64,000 nucleotides of DNA. Source: Methylobacterium aquaticum (GTDB lineage Bacteria > Pseudomonadota > Alphaproteobacteria > Rhizobiales > Beijerinckiaceae). The stretch covers positions 4,203,501-4,267,500 of the forward strand of contig NZ_CP043627.1 in assembly GCF_016804325.1 (NCBI RefSeq), in the 5' to 3' direction. The position numbers and the translations under genes were made by a program. The number at the start of each line of letters is the position of its first letter. Position 1 is the first letter of the stretch. A model generated the notes under the pieces. It had not been told where the DNA came from. It searched no databases and saw nothing but the letters and a program-made list of their open reading frames with translations. Shown piece by piece: positions 23,963 to 36,468 of the stretch.

Positions 23963-24062
23963 GGTAGGATGGCCGCACCGACCACCCCGAGTCCTGGTTG
24001 GAAATCGTGCTCGATCAGGCCCCGAGGCTGACGGGCGGAGCAGGCTCCGGCATAAGGCCGTC

Positions 24063-24554
24063 ATGACCACGGTCCACGACTTCGCCCCCGCCGCCCCGGA
24101 CGGCGCGCCCCATCCGCTGGCGCAGTACCGGGGCAAGGTGTTGCTCGTCGTCAACACCGCCTCGGCCTGCGGCTTCACCCCGCAATACGAGGGGCTGGAG
24201 GAGCTGTGGCGCCGCCACCGCGAGGCCGGGCTCGTGATCCTGGGATTTCCCTGCAACCAGTTCGGTGCCCAGGAGCCCGGCGACGCCGCCGAGATCGCCC
24301 GGTTCTGCACGCTGACATACGACGTCACCTTCCCGCTGCTGGCCAAGGTCGAGGTCAACGGGACGAAGGCCGAGCCGCTGTTCTCCCACCTCAAGCAGGA
24401 AAAGCCCGGGCTTCTCGGCACCCGGGCGATCAAGTGGAACTTCACCAAGTTCCTGGTCGGCCGCGACGGGCGGGTGATCGAGCGCTTCGCCCCGCGGGTG
24501 AAGCCGGAGGCGCTGGAGGGGGCGGTGGCGGCGGCCCTGGCCGAGACGGTGTGA
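24063..24554 (+). CDS. Glutathione peroxidase (thioredoxin-dependent GPx-like)
   Basis: A 163-residue cytosolic peroxidase that reduces hydroperoxides with thioredoxin or glutathione. The peroxidatic Cys36 lies in NTASACGFTPQY. Gln66 (GFPCNQFGAQEPG) and Trp125-Asn126 (IKWNFTKF) complete the catalytic tetrad. Cys82 in FCTLTYDVTFPL is at the resolving-Cys position of thioredoxin-dependent members, so thioredoxin is the more likely donor. The length is typical. A DsbA-like thiol oxidoreductase follows 73 bases downstream on the same strand. Confidence 0.93.
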   Translation: MTTVHDFAPAAPDGAPHPLAQYRGKVLLVVNTASACGFTPQYEGLEELWRRHREAGLVILGFPCNQFGAQEPGDAAEIARFCTLTYDVTFPLLAKVEVNGTKAEPLFSHLKQEKPGLLGTRAIKWNFTKFLVGRDGRVIERFAPRVKPEALEGAVAAALAETV

Positions 24555-24627
24555 GGCCATCATCCGGCCAAAATGGCCGAGCTAGACCTGAGGCGTGACG
24601 AGGTCCCGTCGCCCCGGAAGCCCGCCC

Positions 24628-25332
24628 ATGTCCCTGTCCCGCCGCACCCTCCTCGCCGCCTCCCTGGCGGCCATCCCCGCCCTGGCCTCCGGCAGGGCCC
24701 TGGCGCAGGCGGACGGCCAGTGGCGCGCGGTGACCGGCGACAACGGCCAGCCGATCCCCAACACCCGCCTGCCGGGCGAGCTCGCCTCCGAGATCGGGAC
24801 CTTGCGCGGCGTGACCTGGCTCGGGCCGCGGGAGGCCTCGGTCACCCTCTACGAGTTCTTCGACTACAATTGCCCGTGGTGCCGGGCGGCGGCGCGCGAC
24901 CTCGACGACCTCGTCAAGGCCAATCCGGACCTGCGCATCGGCCTCGTCAACAACCCGATCCTGTCGGTGCAGTCGGCCCAGGCCGCCAAGGTGGCGCTGG
25001 CCGTGCAGCGCACCGGCGGCTCGCCGGCGACCGCCACGCTCTACACGGCGCTGCTGGGCCCCGGCACCTCCGGTCGCATCGACGGACCCCGGGCGCTCGA
25101 GGCGGCCGCCCGCCTCGGCCACGACCGGACCGCCATCGAGCAGGCGGCGGATTCCGACGAGGTGCGCGACGCCCTGAAAAGCCAGATGCGGCTCGCCGCC
25201 AATCTCGGCCTGCACGCCACCCCGTCCTACGTCGTCGGCACCTCGGCGCTGCTGGGCTATCCGGGGCCGAAGAGCCTCGCCCGGGTGCTCGCCAGCGTCG
25301 CCCAGTGCGACGAGATCGCCTGCGCGGGCTGA
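24628..25332 (+). CDS. DsbA family thiol-disulfide oxidoreductase
   Basis: A 234-residue exported thioredoxin-fold protein. MSLSRRTLLAASLAAIPALA is a Tat-like signal, with cleavage likely after ALAQA. The active site is CPWC (Cys82, Cys85) in LYEFFDYNCPWCRAAA, and the cis-Pro loop appears as HATPSYVVG. This architecture matches the Com1/DsbA-like group rather than classical DsbA. Two late cysteines (QCDEIACAG) may form a structural disulfide. The ATG at 24628 is chosen over an earlier one at 24595 because it starts the signal directly. Confidence 0.88.
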   Translation: MSLSRRTLLAASLAAIPALASGRALAQADGQWRAVTGDNGQPIPNTRLPGELASEIGTLRGVTWLGPREASVTLYEFFDYNCPWCRAAARDLDDLVKANPDLRIGLVNNPILSVQSAQAAKVALAVQRTGGSPATATLYTALLGPGTSGRIDGPRALEAAARLGHDRTAIEQAADSDEVRDALKSQMRLAANLGLHATPSYVVGTSALLGYPGPKSLARVLASVAQCDEIACAG

Positions 25333-25726
25333 GGCCCGCCCGCCCCGCGCAACCATTCGGAAACTTTGCTGAAACCTCCGCGGCCCCGCGCCGCGGACGG
25401 CCGATCGCGGCCGTGCCGGCGAACCCGTGCCGCCCGGCCCGCCATCCGACCATGGTCGAAGAGGCGCCCCTGTCCTGCGGCGTCCCGCGCAACCGCGAGG
25501 CGCCGGATGGGTTTAAGCCCACGGCCCGCCTCAGCGATTGGCGCGCCTCCGCTCGCCTTGCGCCCCCTGAAAACCCATGCTAGGCCGGCGCCGCGCCGGG
25601 GGAGGGGGCAGTCTTCTCGCGCCGGAGCCTTTCCCATCATCGACGGGCCGCGCGCCGCCGCCGCTCTTTTCCAGACCGGCGCGATCGGCCGGACCCGTCG
25701 GGCCAGGACATGAAGAGAGAGCGCTG
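25333..25726. other. Leader region upstream of the ATP synthase operon
   Basis: A 394-base stretch with no credible gene. It must hold the promoter of the atpHAGDC operon, but no clear -35/-10 pair is visible. It is GC-rich without strong palindromes. A short frame starting with an ATG at 25710 overlaps the atpH start in another frame and is not accepted as a gene. Confidence 0.4.
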
Positions 25727-26299
25727 GTGGCTCAGAACGCATCGGAATCGGGTTCTCCCCTGGCGGGCGTCGCCGGGCGGTACGCCTCGGCGTTGTTCGA
25801 GCTCGCGCGCGACGAGCGGGCCGTTGACGCGGTGGCTGAGGGGCTCGACCGGTTCGACGCCCTGCTGACCGAGAGCGCCGACCTGCGGCGCCTCGTGCGC
25901 AGCCCGGCCTTCTCGGCTGAGGATCAGGTCAAGGCGATCGAGGCGGTGCTGGCCAAGGCCGGCATCGGGGGTCTGGCCGGCAACTTCATCCGCCTGTCGG
26001 CCGCCAACCGCCGCCTGTTCGCCCTGCCGAACATGATCCGCGCCTACCGTGAGCTGGTGCGCGAATCGAAGGGCATCGTCCGCGCCGAGGTGCGGCTCGC
26101 CGAGAAGCCCTCCGACGCGGTGCTCCAGGACATCAAGGCGTCCCTCAAGGACGTCGCGAAGGCCGAGGTCGATCTCGACCTCCGCATCGATCCGAGCCTG
26201 ATCGGCGGCATCGTCGTCAAGCTCGGCTCGCGCATGGTCGACGCCAGCTTGCGCACCAAGCTGAACAGCATCCGCCTGGCGATGCAGGGCGCCCGCTAA
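25727..26299 (+). CDS. atpH: F1F0 ATP synthase subunit delta
   Basis: The delta subunit, part of the peripheral stalk joining F1 to F0. The 190-residue protein begins at a GTG (25727), the only start giving the family N-terminus ([15 protein letters not shown]) after about 15 residues, with AGAGAG a few bases upstream. The C-terminal block [25 protein letters not shown] is the delta/OSCP signature. First gene of an F1-only operon (delta, alpha, gamma, beta, epsilon), as in most Alphaproteobacteria, where the F0 genes lie elsewhere. Confidence 0.95.
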   Translation: MAQNASESGSPLAGVAGRYASALFELARDERAVDAVAEGLDRFDALLTESADLRRLVRSPAFSAEDQVKAIEAVLAKAGIGGLAGNFIRLSAANRRLFALPNMIRAYRELVRESKGIVRAEVRLAEKPSDAVLQDIKASLKDVAKAEVDLDLRIDPSLIGGIVVKLGSRMVDASLRTKLNSIRLAMQGAR

Positions 26300-26363
26300 G
26301 GGCCCCGACGCACCCGCCGCCTTACGAACAACGCCCGACACGAACGAACGAGGGAAGGTCCAG

Positions 26364-27893
<1,530 letters not shown>

Positions 27894-27924
27894 GCCCTAA
27901 GGCTCGACACCAAAGGACGCTCCG

Positions 27925-30295
<2,371 letters not shown>

Positions 30296-30313
30296 TCGGC
30301 AGCGACTTAAGAC

Positions 30314-30340
30314 GGGCCCGGTCTCACGACCGGGCCCTTT
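30314..30340 (+). terminator. Hairpin between atpD and atpC
   Basis: GGGCCCGGT (30314-30322) and ACCGGGCCC (30329-30337) form a perfect 9-base-pair stem with a CTCACG loop, followed by TTT. It sits inside the operon between beta and epsilon, where it could act as a leaky terminator or mRNA 3'-end stabiliser lowering epsilon output relative to beta (1:3 in the complex). Confidence 0.65.
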
Positions 30341-30375
30341 CGTGCGTCTGACGAAACCGGAAACGACCTGACCCC

Positions 30376-30777
30376 ATGGCCACCTTCCAGTTCGACCTCG
30401 TCGGCCCCGAGCGGATCCTGTATTCCGGCCCGGTCGACGCCGTGCAGCTTCCGGGTTCCGAGGGCGAGATGACGGTGCTGCCCGGCCACGCGCCCGTGCT
30501 CACCACCCTCAAGACCGGCATGCTGGTCATCACCGAGAGCCCGCAGAACGGCAAGCGGGTGCTGGTGCGCGGCGGCTTCGCCGAGATCAACGCGACCTCG
30601 CTGACCGTGATCGCCGAGCGCGCCACCCCCCTCGAGGAGCTGACCCCCGCGATCATCGACGCCGACATCGCGGCGGCCGAGCTGCTCTACGACGCCACCG
30701 ACGATTACGACCGCAAGATCGAGATCGAGGGCCAGATCGCGCAGCTGCGCGAGGCCAAGGTCGCGCTGAGCTTCTGA
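30376..30777 (+). CDS. atpC: F1F0 ATP synthase subunit epsilon
   Basis: The small rotor subunit that couples and inhibits F1. The 133 residues start MATFQFDLVGPERILYSG, then LPGSEGEMTVLPGHAPVLTTL, the family signature of the N-terminal beta-sandwich. The C-terminal part (residues about 90-133) is helical as expected. Last gene of the operon. A GC-rich hairpin follows. Confidence 0.96.
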   Translation: MATFQFDLVGPERILYSGPVDAVQLPGSEGEMTVLPGHAPVLTTLKTGMLVITESPQNGKRVLVRGGFAEINATSLTVIAERATPLEELTPAIIDADIAAAELLYDATDDYDRKIEIEGQIAQLREAKVALSF

Positions 30778-30819
30778 TCCTGCCGCCGCGAGGCGACGGG
30801 GCGAAGAGCGTTTCGTTTC

Positions 30820-30850
30820 GAGGGCGGCGGGGCACGGCTCCGCCGCCCTC
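30820..30850. terminator. Terminator-like hairpin between convergent atpC and sulfatase-like genes
   Basis: GAGGGCGGCGG (30820-30830) pairs perfectly over 11 bases with CCGCCGCCCTC (30840-30850) around a 9-base loop. There is no T run. It lies 42 bases past atpC and 8 bases past the end of the convergent gene, so it can serve both. Confidence 0.55.
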
Positions 30851-30858
30851 GTCGTTCG

Positions 30859-32259
30859 TCAGGGCCGGGCTTCGGCGACGCCCGTGGCGGCGACCGGGAC
30901 CGGCGCGAGCCGGATCCACGACACCCGGCCGGGCTTGAACGCGTCGCGGGCGCTCCTCCGCCACAGCGGCGGGGCATGGTCGCCGACGAGCAGGATCTCG
31001 GTCTCCGGATGGGTCAGCGCGAGGCGCGAGACCGCCGTGAACAGGTCCTGCCAGATCTCCACCATGGCGCAGACCTCCGGATCGGGAAACCGGCTCTCCG
31101 GCCGGCCGCAATCCTGGCGCGGGGTCGCCTCGCCGCGTGGCACCGGCACGTGCGAGTTCAAGGTGAGCCAGTAGACGAAGGACGGGCCCGGCGCGTCCAG
31201 CTCGGCGCCGACCACCTGCGCCAGATCGGTATCGCAGGGGCCCGGGAACGGGCCGCCGCAGCGCCTGGGGAAACGGGGCCCCAGGGTCTCGCCGAACAGG
31301 CTCGTCCGAAAGCCGGCCAGCGGGTACCAGTGCTCGCGGCCGTAGAAGCCGGCATGGTAGCCGTGGACCGAGACCGTTCGGTAGCCGCGGGCGGCGAACC
31401 GGTCGGGCAGGCAGGTCGGATCCTCCCCGGCGAAGACCTCGCGGTGCGAGCGGTAGGTGCGGCACAGCTCGCGCATCTCGGCCGAGGCGGTGGCGCCGAA
31501 GAAGGCGCTCGTGCCCGTCGTCACCATGTAGAGCCGGCGCAGGGCCGGATCGTCGAACGGTGCCGTCAGGATCGCGCGCTGGTTGCCGTCGCGCAGGACG
31601 CCCAATCCTTCGACCAGGACCATCAGGACCCGGCGCGGCGGCCGTGGCCGGTCGGGCAGGGCATCGAACCCGGACCGGGTGCTGCCCGATTCGAAGGCCT
31701 TGCCGGTGCTCGCCAGGGTGCCGAAATCGTAGGCCGTGGAGCCGTTGACGAGGCCGTCGCCGACCAGCAGCGCGGCCACCGCCGCCGCGAAGACGGGTCT
31801 GCTGCCCCGACGCATCGCCGGCCCCGCCCGCACCAGGAAGGCCAGGTAGACGAGCATGATTCCGACGACGGCGAGGGCGCCGGCGGCGTAGACCGGCGTC
31901 GCCATGAGCGTCCCCAGCACGTCGAGGTCGATCAGGTGCATCAGCGCGTCGGGATCGAGGAAGAACATCCGGGCGACGGCGGAGACGAGGTCGGCCACCA
32001 TCACCAGCAGGCCGAGCGGCACCAGAACGTAGCCCGGCAGCCGGCCGGCCATGAGAGCGAGCGCCGCGTAGAGCGCGATGGCGCTGGTCCGCGGCGGCAC
32101 GCCCGCGACGGTGTCGATGCAGAGGGCCGGGACGTTCGGCAGCACGAGGCCGCCGACCAGCAGGAGCAGGCAAGGGCGGTCTGGCTGGACGAGGACCGGA
32201 ACACGCCGGACGAGCCGCAGAAACGCCGCGGGAACGGTAGATGCATGACGTTGGGTCAT
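30859..32259 (-). CDS. Membrane-anchored sulfatase-like hydrolase/transferase
   Basis: A 466-residue protein with about four transmembrane helices in the first 160 residues and a periplasmic alkaline-phosphatase-superfamily domain after that. RVLMVLVEGLG (near 210) is the first metal-site strand; TTGTSAFFGATASAEMRELC holds the likely nucleophilic Thr; SVHGYHAGFYGRE and LVGDHAPPLW supply later metal ligands. The layout resembles phosphoethanolamine or phosphoglycerol transferases (EptA, OpgB, LtaS-like). Substrate is unassigned; envelope glycan or lipid modification is the usual role. No clear ribosome site precedes the ATG at 32259. Confidence 0.8.
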   Translation of the reverse strand: MTQRHASTVPAAFLRLVRRVPVLVQPDRPCLLLLVGGLVLPNVPALCIDTVAGVPPRTSAIALYAALALMAGRLPGYVLVPLGLLVMVADLVSAVARMFFLDPDALMHLIDLDVLGTLMATPVYAAGALAVVGIMLVYLAFLVRAGPAMRRGSRPVFAAAVAALLVGDGLVNGSTAYDFGTLASTGKAFESGSTRSGFDALPDRPRPPRRVLMVLVEGLGVLRDGNQRAILTAPFDDPALRRLYMVTTGTSAFFGATASAEMRELCRTYRSHREVFAGEDPTCLPDRFAARGYRTVSVHGYHAGFYGREHWYPLAGFRTSLFGETLGPRFPRRCGGPFPGPCDTDLAQVVGAELDAPGPSFVYWLTLNSHVPVPRGEATPRQDCGRPESRFPDPEVCAMVEIWQDLFTAVSRLALTHPETEILLVGDHAPPLWRRSARDAFKPGRVSWIRLAPVPVAATGVAEARP

Positions 32260-32633
32260 GAGGATGTCGTAGCAAGAAGCGGGTTAATTCGTTCTTCGAT
32301 TTCCGCAAGGTCTTAAGTCTAACAGCCGTGAATTCAGGTTATATCCCCGGACGCGGAGTGGATCGACGTCCATCTGATCGATCGCGATCGATTGGGGGGC
32401 GACGTTCGCCGGTGGCCATGCTCGTCCTCCGGCGTCGCAGCCATGTGATGACGGGAGGAACGTCGTCCATGGGCGCGGCATCTCGAATGACTGACGCTTC
32501 TTCGGGACCGGCCTTGTGCAAGCACCCGAGCCGGCCGCCTTGTCGAACGTCGATGTCTGGCAGAACGTCGTGCCGTGAGCCGATATGGCAACGACGATAT
32601 CGGCTCGACAGGAGCGGCGCTCTGCCGGTCGCG
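32260..32633. other. Intergenic stretch with a perfect stem-loop
   Basis: No supported gene. A 10-base-pair stem, GAGCCGATAT (32577-32586) with ATATCGGCTC (32597-32606) around GGCAACGACG, lies near its right end, downstream of the small CxCxxC gene on the minus strand, and may be that gene's terminator. Open frames here are Arg/Ser-rich shadows. Confidence 0.45.
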
Positions 32634-32873
32634 CTACCGCGGCCTCACCTCATCCGCCTGGAAAGCGCGGCGCTCCTGCACCGTTGCCTCGTCGAGCCAC
32701 CGGCGAGGATTGCCGCACAGCCAGCAGGAGCACGGGGTCGGTGTGCGGGACCAGAAGGAAAGAATGGCCTGGGGTGAAGCCCGTCGGCCGGTCGCACCCC
32801 CGTGATAGTCCTGGCGAGCCTTCATCAGCCGCGCGCGATGATGCCGACGCACCCCACGATGATACTTGTCCAC
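32634..32873 (-). CDS. Small conserved CxCxxC protein
   Basis: A 79-residue basic protein. Its central motif, PCSCWLCGNPRRW followed by EATVQERRAF, matches a short family seen across bacteria in which CSCxxCGNPR is followed by TxQE(K/R). The three closely spaced cysteines suggest zinc binding; the N-terminus, rich in Arg, His and Lys, suggests nucleic-acid contact. GTG at 32873 is the probable start (the same frame has an ATG at 32915). It stands alone. The family function is unknown to me. Confidence 0.65.
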   Translation of the reverse strand: MDKYHRGVRRHHRARLMKARQDYHGGATGRRASPQAILSFWSRTPTPCSCWLCGNPRRWLDEATVQERRAFQADEVRPR

Positions 32874-33098
32874 GAGAGAGCCTGATGCGGGCTCCGATCC
32901 CGAGTGCCCATGCACTCCATTCGAGGGGATCGGAGCCGACGCATCGAGCTCCCCGATCGTCTGACCGGTCTGCGATTCATGCCGTCACCCTACCACGGCA
33001 CGGTCCGGACGCGATTCCGGGATCGCGTCGGGCACCCGGGAGCGTCGAATGCAGAAGCCGTCGCCGACGCGCGCAGTCGTCCGCCTGGCGTCGTCGCC

Positions 33099-34712
33099 TC
33101 ACGCCTCGTCGCGCAGCACCCGCCGGATGATCTTGCCGGTGGTGGTCAGCGGCAGGCTCGCCCGGAAGGCGATCTCGCGCGGATATTCGTGGGCCGAGAG
33201 GCGCGTCCGCACGAAGGCCTGGATCTCGGCGGCCAGGGCCTCCGACGGGGCGTATCCGGGCCGCAGGACGACGAAGGCCTTGACGATCTCGGTGCGGACG
33301 GGGTCGGGCTTGCCGACCGCCGCCGCGAGCGCGACCGCCGAATGGCGCAACAGGCAATCCTCAATCTCGCCGGGGCCGATCCGGTAGCCCGACGAGGTGA
33401 TGACGTCGTCGTCCCGGCCGACGAAGTGGACGTAGCCGTCCGCGTCCATCCGGCCCTGGTCGCCGGTGGTCATCCAGTCACGCAAGAATTTCCGCTCGGT
33501 GGCCTCCGGGTCGTTCCAGTAGCGCAGGAACATCACCGGGTCGGGCCGGGCGACGGCGATCTGGCCGGTCTCGTTGGGAGCCGCCGGGCTGCCGTCCGGG
33601 CGGATCACCGCGACGCGGTGGCCCGGCACCGGTCGGCCGGTCGAGCCCGCCCGCGCCACGCCGAGAGCCGCGCAGGAGGCGAGCACCAGGTTGCACTCGG
33701 TCTGGCCGTAGGCCTCGTTGATGGTGAGCCCGAGCGCCTCGCGCGCCCAGTGGAAGGTCTCCGGCCCCAGCATCTCGCCGGCCGAGGCCAGGGTGCGAAG
33801 GCGGCGCAGGTCGAAACGTCCGTTCGGATCCGCGACGGTGCGCAGCATCCGGAGCGCCGTCGGCGGCACGAAGGCGTTGGCCACCGCGAGGTCGGCCATC
33901 AGCCGGAACGCCTCCTCGGGCTCGAACTTCTCCGCCTTGCGCGCCACCACGGCGACGCCGTGATGCAGGCTCGGCAGCAGCGCGTTGAGGAGCCCCCCGG
34001 CCCAGGCCCAGTCGGCCGGCGTCCACATCCGGTCGCCGGCCCTCGGCATGAAGTCGTGCATCATGGCGAATCCCGGCAGGTGGCCGAGCAGCACCCGGTG
34101 GCCGTGCAAGGCCCCCTTCGGCGGGCCGGTGGTGCCGGAGGTATAGATCATCAGGGCCGGGTCGTCGGCCCGCGTGTCGACTGGGACGAGGTCGGGCGAG
34201 GCCGCCGCCAGGAGATCGGCATAGCCGAGCGCGCGATCCCCGGCGCCGTCGGTCGAGACGACGAGGTCGAGGGCGGGCAGCGCGTCGCGCAAGGGGCTGA
34301 GCTTGGCGACGCCACCGGCATGGGTCACGACGGCCCGCGCGCCGGCATCGCCGAGGCGGTGGAGCAGGGCTTCCGGCCCGAACACCACCGCCAGCGGAAG
34401 GGCCACGGCGCCGAGCTTGTAGATCGCCAGATGGGCCACCACCACGGCCGGGGATTGCGGCAGCAGCACCGCCACCCGGTCGCCGGCCTGGATGCCGTAG
34501 GCGCGCAAAGCGTTGGCGAAGCGGTTCGACGCCTCGCGCAGGGCGGAAAAGCTCCAGGCCTCGACCTTGCCGCTCGCCGCCACGTCGAGGATCGCGGTGC
34601 GGTCCGGATCGGCCGCGGCCCAGCGGTCGCAGACGTCGACCGCGATGTTGTAGCGCTCCGGGATCCGCCAGCGGAACCCGGAGCGCCACTCCTCGTAAGC
34701 AGTCGGGATCAC
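33099..34712 (-). CDS. AMP-dependent acyl-CoA synthetase
   Basis: A 537-residue adenylate-forming enzyme that activates a carboxylic acid with ATP and CoA. Core motifs are LMIYTSGTTGPPKGALHGH (P-loop-like A3), NEAYGQTECN (A5), DWMTTGDQGRMDADGYVHFVGRDDD (A7-A8) and the catalytic lysine near PLTTTGKIIRRVLR (A10). Closest in style to medium-chain or acetyl-CoA-synthetase-like members. The GTG start (34712) overlaps the nitroreductase stop (GTGA), so translation is coupled. The substrate is unknown. Confidence 0.9.
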   Translation of the reverse strand: MIPTAYEEWRSGFRWRIPERYNIAVDVCDRWAAADPDRTAILDVAASGKVEAWSFSALREASNRFANALRAYGIQAGDRVAVLLPQSPAVVVAHLAIYKLGAVALPLAVVFGPEALLHRLGDAGARAVVTHAGGVAKLSPLRDALPALDLVVSTDGAGDRALGYADLLAAASPDLVPVDTRADDPALMIYTSGTTGPPKGALHGHRVLLGHLPGFAMMHDFMPRAGDRMWTPADWAWAGGLLNALLPSLHHGVAVVARKAEKFEPEEAFRLMADLAVANAFVPPTALRMLRTVADPNGRFDLRRLRTLASAGEMLGPETFHWAREALGLTINEAYGQTECNLVLASCAALGVARAGSTGRPVPGHRVAVIRPDGSPAAPNETGQIAVARPDPVMFLRYWNDPEATERKFLRDWMTTGDQGRMDADGYVHFVGRDDDVITSSGYRIGPGEIEDCLLRHSAVALAAAVGKPDPVRTEIVKAFVVLRPGYAPSEALAAEIQAFVRTRLSAHEYPREIAFRASLPLTTTGKIIRRVLRDEA

Positions 34713-35311
34713 GCCTCGCGCGGCGGGAACCCGCCCTCGAACGTGAAGTCGGACAGGGGGTGGCGGTTGTTCGGGGTCTCGCGGGCGCGGGTCTCCTCCG
34801 GCAGGGTCGCCGGATCCGCCTTGCGGCCGACGGCGAAGGCCGCCTCGACCCGGTGATGCGGCGGCAGGTTGAGCGCCGCCGGCGCCCGCTCGTGGTCGAA
34901 ACCGGTCATGCCGTGGGCGTGCCAGCCCATCTTGACCGCCTGGAGCTGGAACAGGGCCGAGGCCGTGCCGGCATCGAAGGAGGCGCTGTAGGACGGCTTG
35001 AGACCGTCCGGGGTGTTCATCATCCCGTTCGAGGCCAGGAACACCAGCGCGCCGGCATTCTTCACCCAGCCCTGGTTGAACGGCACCAGCAGGCCGAACA
35101 GCGTCTCCCAGGCGGGGGTGCCGGGAAGGGCGTAGACGAAGCGCCACGGCTGCGAGTTGTAGCCCGAGGGGGCCCAGCGCGCCGCCTCGATCATCGTCAT
35201 CAGGTCGGAGTGCGGCACCGCCTCGCCGGTGAAGGCGCGGGGCGACCAGCGCTCGAGGAAGAGCGCGTCGATCGGATGGTCGGCGGTACGGGAATTGGCG
35301 GAGGTGGTCAC
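34709..35311 (-). CDS. Nitroreductase family protein
   Basis: A 200-residue FMN-dependent oxidoreductase. Near the N-terminus LFLERWSPRAFTGE carries the FMN phosphate-binding Arg pair, then MIEAARWAPSGYNSQPWRFVY is the family signature. GMTGFDHERAPAALNLPPHHRVEAAFAVGR closes the domain. GTG at 35311 has GGAG and CCTCC upstream and is preferred over an ATG at 35353. Its stop overlaps the acyl-CoA synthetase start, so the two may act on one substrate. Confidence 0.88.
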   Translation of the reverse strand: MTTSANSRTADHPIDALFLERWSPRAFTGEAVPHSDLMTMIEAARWAPSGYNSQPWRFVYALPGTPAWETLFGLLVPFNQGWVKNAGALVFLASNGMMNTPDGLKPSYSASFDAGTASALFQLQAVKMGWHAHGMTGFDHERAPAALNLPPHHRVEAAFAVGRKADPATLPEETRARETPNNRHPLSDFTFEGGFPPREA

Positions 35312-35472
35312 GGGTGGAGGATCTCCGTGGATGTCGCGCCGTCCTGCCAGCAAGCGCGGCGGTTGTCACGGGCCCGCATCCCGGTCTCTCGGAGGATCTG
35401 GCCCGCGGAAACATCATGCCGCCCCCGGTGTTGTCCCCGACACGAATGAGACGGCCGCAACGGGAGACAGCC

Positions 35473-35847
35473 ATGGACAAGACGGATCGGGCGCGGCCCA
35501 GCTTGCGCGACTTCGACGCCTATACCGACCGCAATGGCCAGGACATGGGGCAGGATTCGCCCCTGGATGTCGGGGTGCCGCAGCGCACGCAAGCCGACAT
35601 GGCCCACGACCCGATGGGCCAGGCCCGCGACGCCCGGGTCGCGTCGGACTTCAACCGCCTCGACGCGATCGGCGCGACCGACGGCAGCCAGGCCACCGAG
35701 GACGAGACGCCGCCGGAGAACCTGCGCCGGATCAGCGATCCCTCGACCGGCAGCCCCGCCGCCCGGACACCGGTCGCCCAGAACTCCGCCACCAAGGAAG
35801 CGATCGATCGGGCGACCGCCGCGGTCGGCAAGGACGAGGGAGAGTGA
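35473..35847 (+). CDS. Small hydrophilic protein 1
   Basis: A 124-residue, strongly polar protein with no membrane segment, probably largely disordered. It is rich in Asp, Gln, Ala and Arg (MDKTDRARPSLRDFDAYTDR at the start). GGGAGA precedes the ATG. Upstream, GGAAA-N17-TGTT (near 35407-35432) is a two-mismatch version of an EcfG promoter. Two similar small hydrophilic genes follow at once, suggesting one stress-type operon. I do not recognise the family. Confidence 0.65.
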   Translation: MDKTDRARPSLRDFDAYTDRNGQDMGQDSPLDVGVPQRTQADMAHDPMGQARDARVASDFNRLDAIGATDGSQATEDETPPENLRRISDPSTGSPAARTPVAQNSATKEAIDRATAAVGKDEGE

Positions 35848-35851
35848 CGCG

Positions 35852-36145
35852 ATGACCCGCAAGCCCGACGACGTGGTGGGCAGCCAGGGCGAGCCGGCGG
35901 TCGGCGGCGGCCACCAGACCCCCGAGCAGGCCGCGATCACCCGGCAGGAGGGAGGCGGCCGCGACGAGGCCGAGCTGAAGCGCGAATGGTCCTCGGCCGG
36001 CACCCCCGGCCGGCCGCCGGTCTCGGTCGGCGGCAGCTCCGGCGGCCATTCCGACCAGGTCGCCGCGCAGGGCCCCCGCGAGGGGAAGAAGGTCGCGGAC
36101 GGCGAGTACCGAACCGAGAAGACCGGCGGCAAGGTCGATTGGTGA
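35852..36145 (+). CDS. Small hydrophilic protein 2
   Basis: A 97-residue polar, Gly/Glu/Gln-rich protein without signal or membrane segment. It starts 4 bases after the previous stop (ATG at 35852, with GAGGGAGAG just upstream). It contains GSQGEPAVGGGHQTPEQAA and ends TGGKVDW. It looks intrinsically disordered. Likely cotranscribed with the genes on both sides. Confidence 0.6.
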   Translation: MTRKPDDVVGSQGEPAVGGGHQTPEQAAITRQEGGGRDEAELKREWSSAGTPGRPPVSVGGSSGGHSDQVAAQGPREGKKVADGEYRTEKTGGKVDW

Positions 36146-36171
36146 TCGACGCGACAGGAGGGGAGCACGGG

Positions 36172-36345
36172 ATGGCGGAGCGCAAGGGCGACCGGGACGG
36201 CAAGCCGGCCCGCGACGACACGATCACCGCCGACGACCTGAAGGGCGTCGCGGCGGTGCCGCAGGACGGCGACGGCGAGGGCAACAAGTCCGGCGCCCAT
36301 GCGGGGGACCGGCAGGGCGACGAGGTCGATCCGGGGGCGGGGTAG
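36172..36345 (+). CDS. Small hydrophilic protein 3
   Basis: A 57-residue acidic, Asp/Gly-rich protein (MAERKGDRDGKPARDDTITA at the start). A strong ribosome site, AGGAGGGGAG, lies 7-8 bases before the ATG, arguing that this short frame is real. It is the third of a run of small hydrophilic proteins and faces the SWIM-domain gene convergently. Confidence 0.55.
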   Translation: MAERKGDRDGKPARDDTITADDLKGVAAVPQDGDGEGNKSGAHAGDRQGDEVDPGAG

Positions 36346-36468
36346 CGCGCGACCCGCGCGGGCACCCGGACCCTCCCTCGATTGCCGCAGGGCTGCCCGT
36401 GGGTCGGACAAACGAGCGCAGGTGTTCCCGGTCGTCCTGCCGCCGCGGGGGCAGGGCGAAGGGGTGGC

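Noticed and set aside
32904..34856. A 650-codon plus-strand frame
   Set aside because: It is antisense to the acyl-CoA synthetase, whose motifs are complete.
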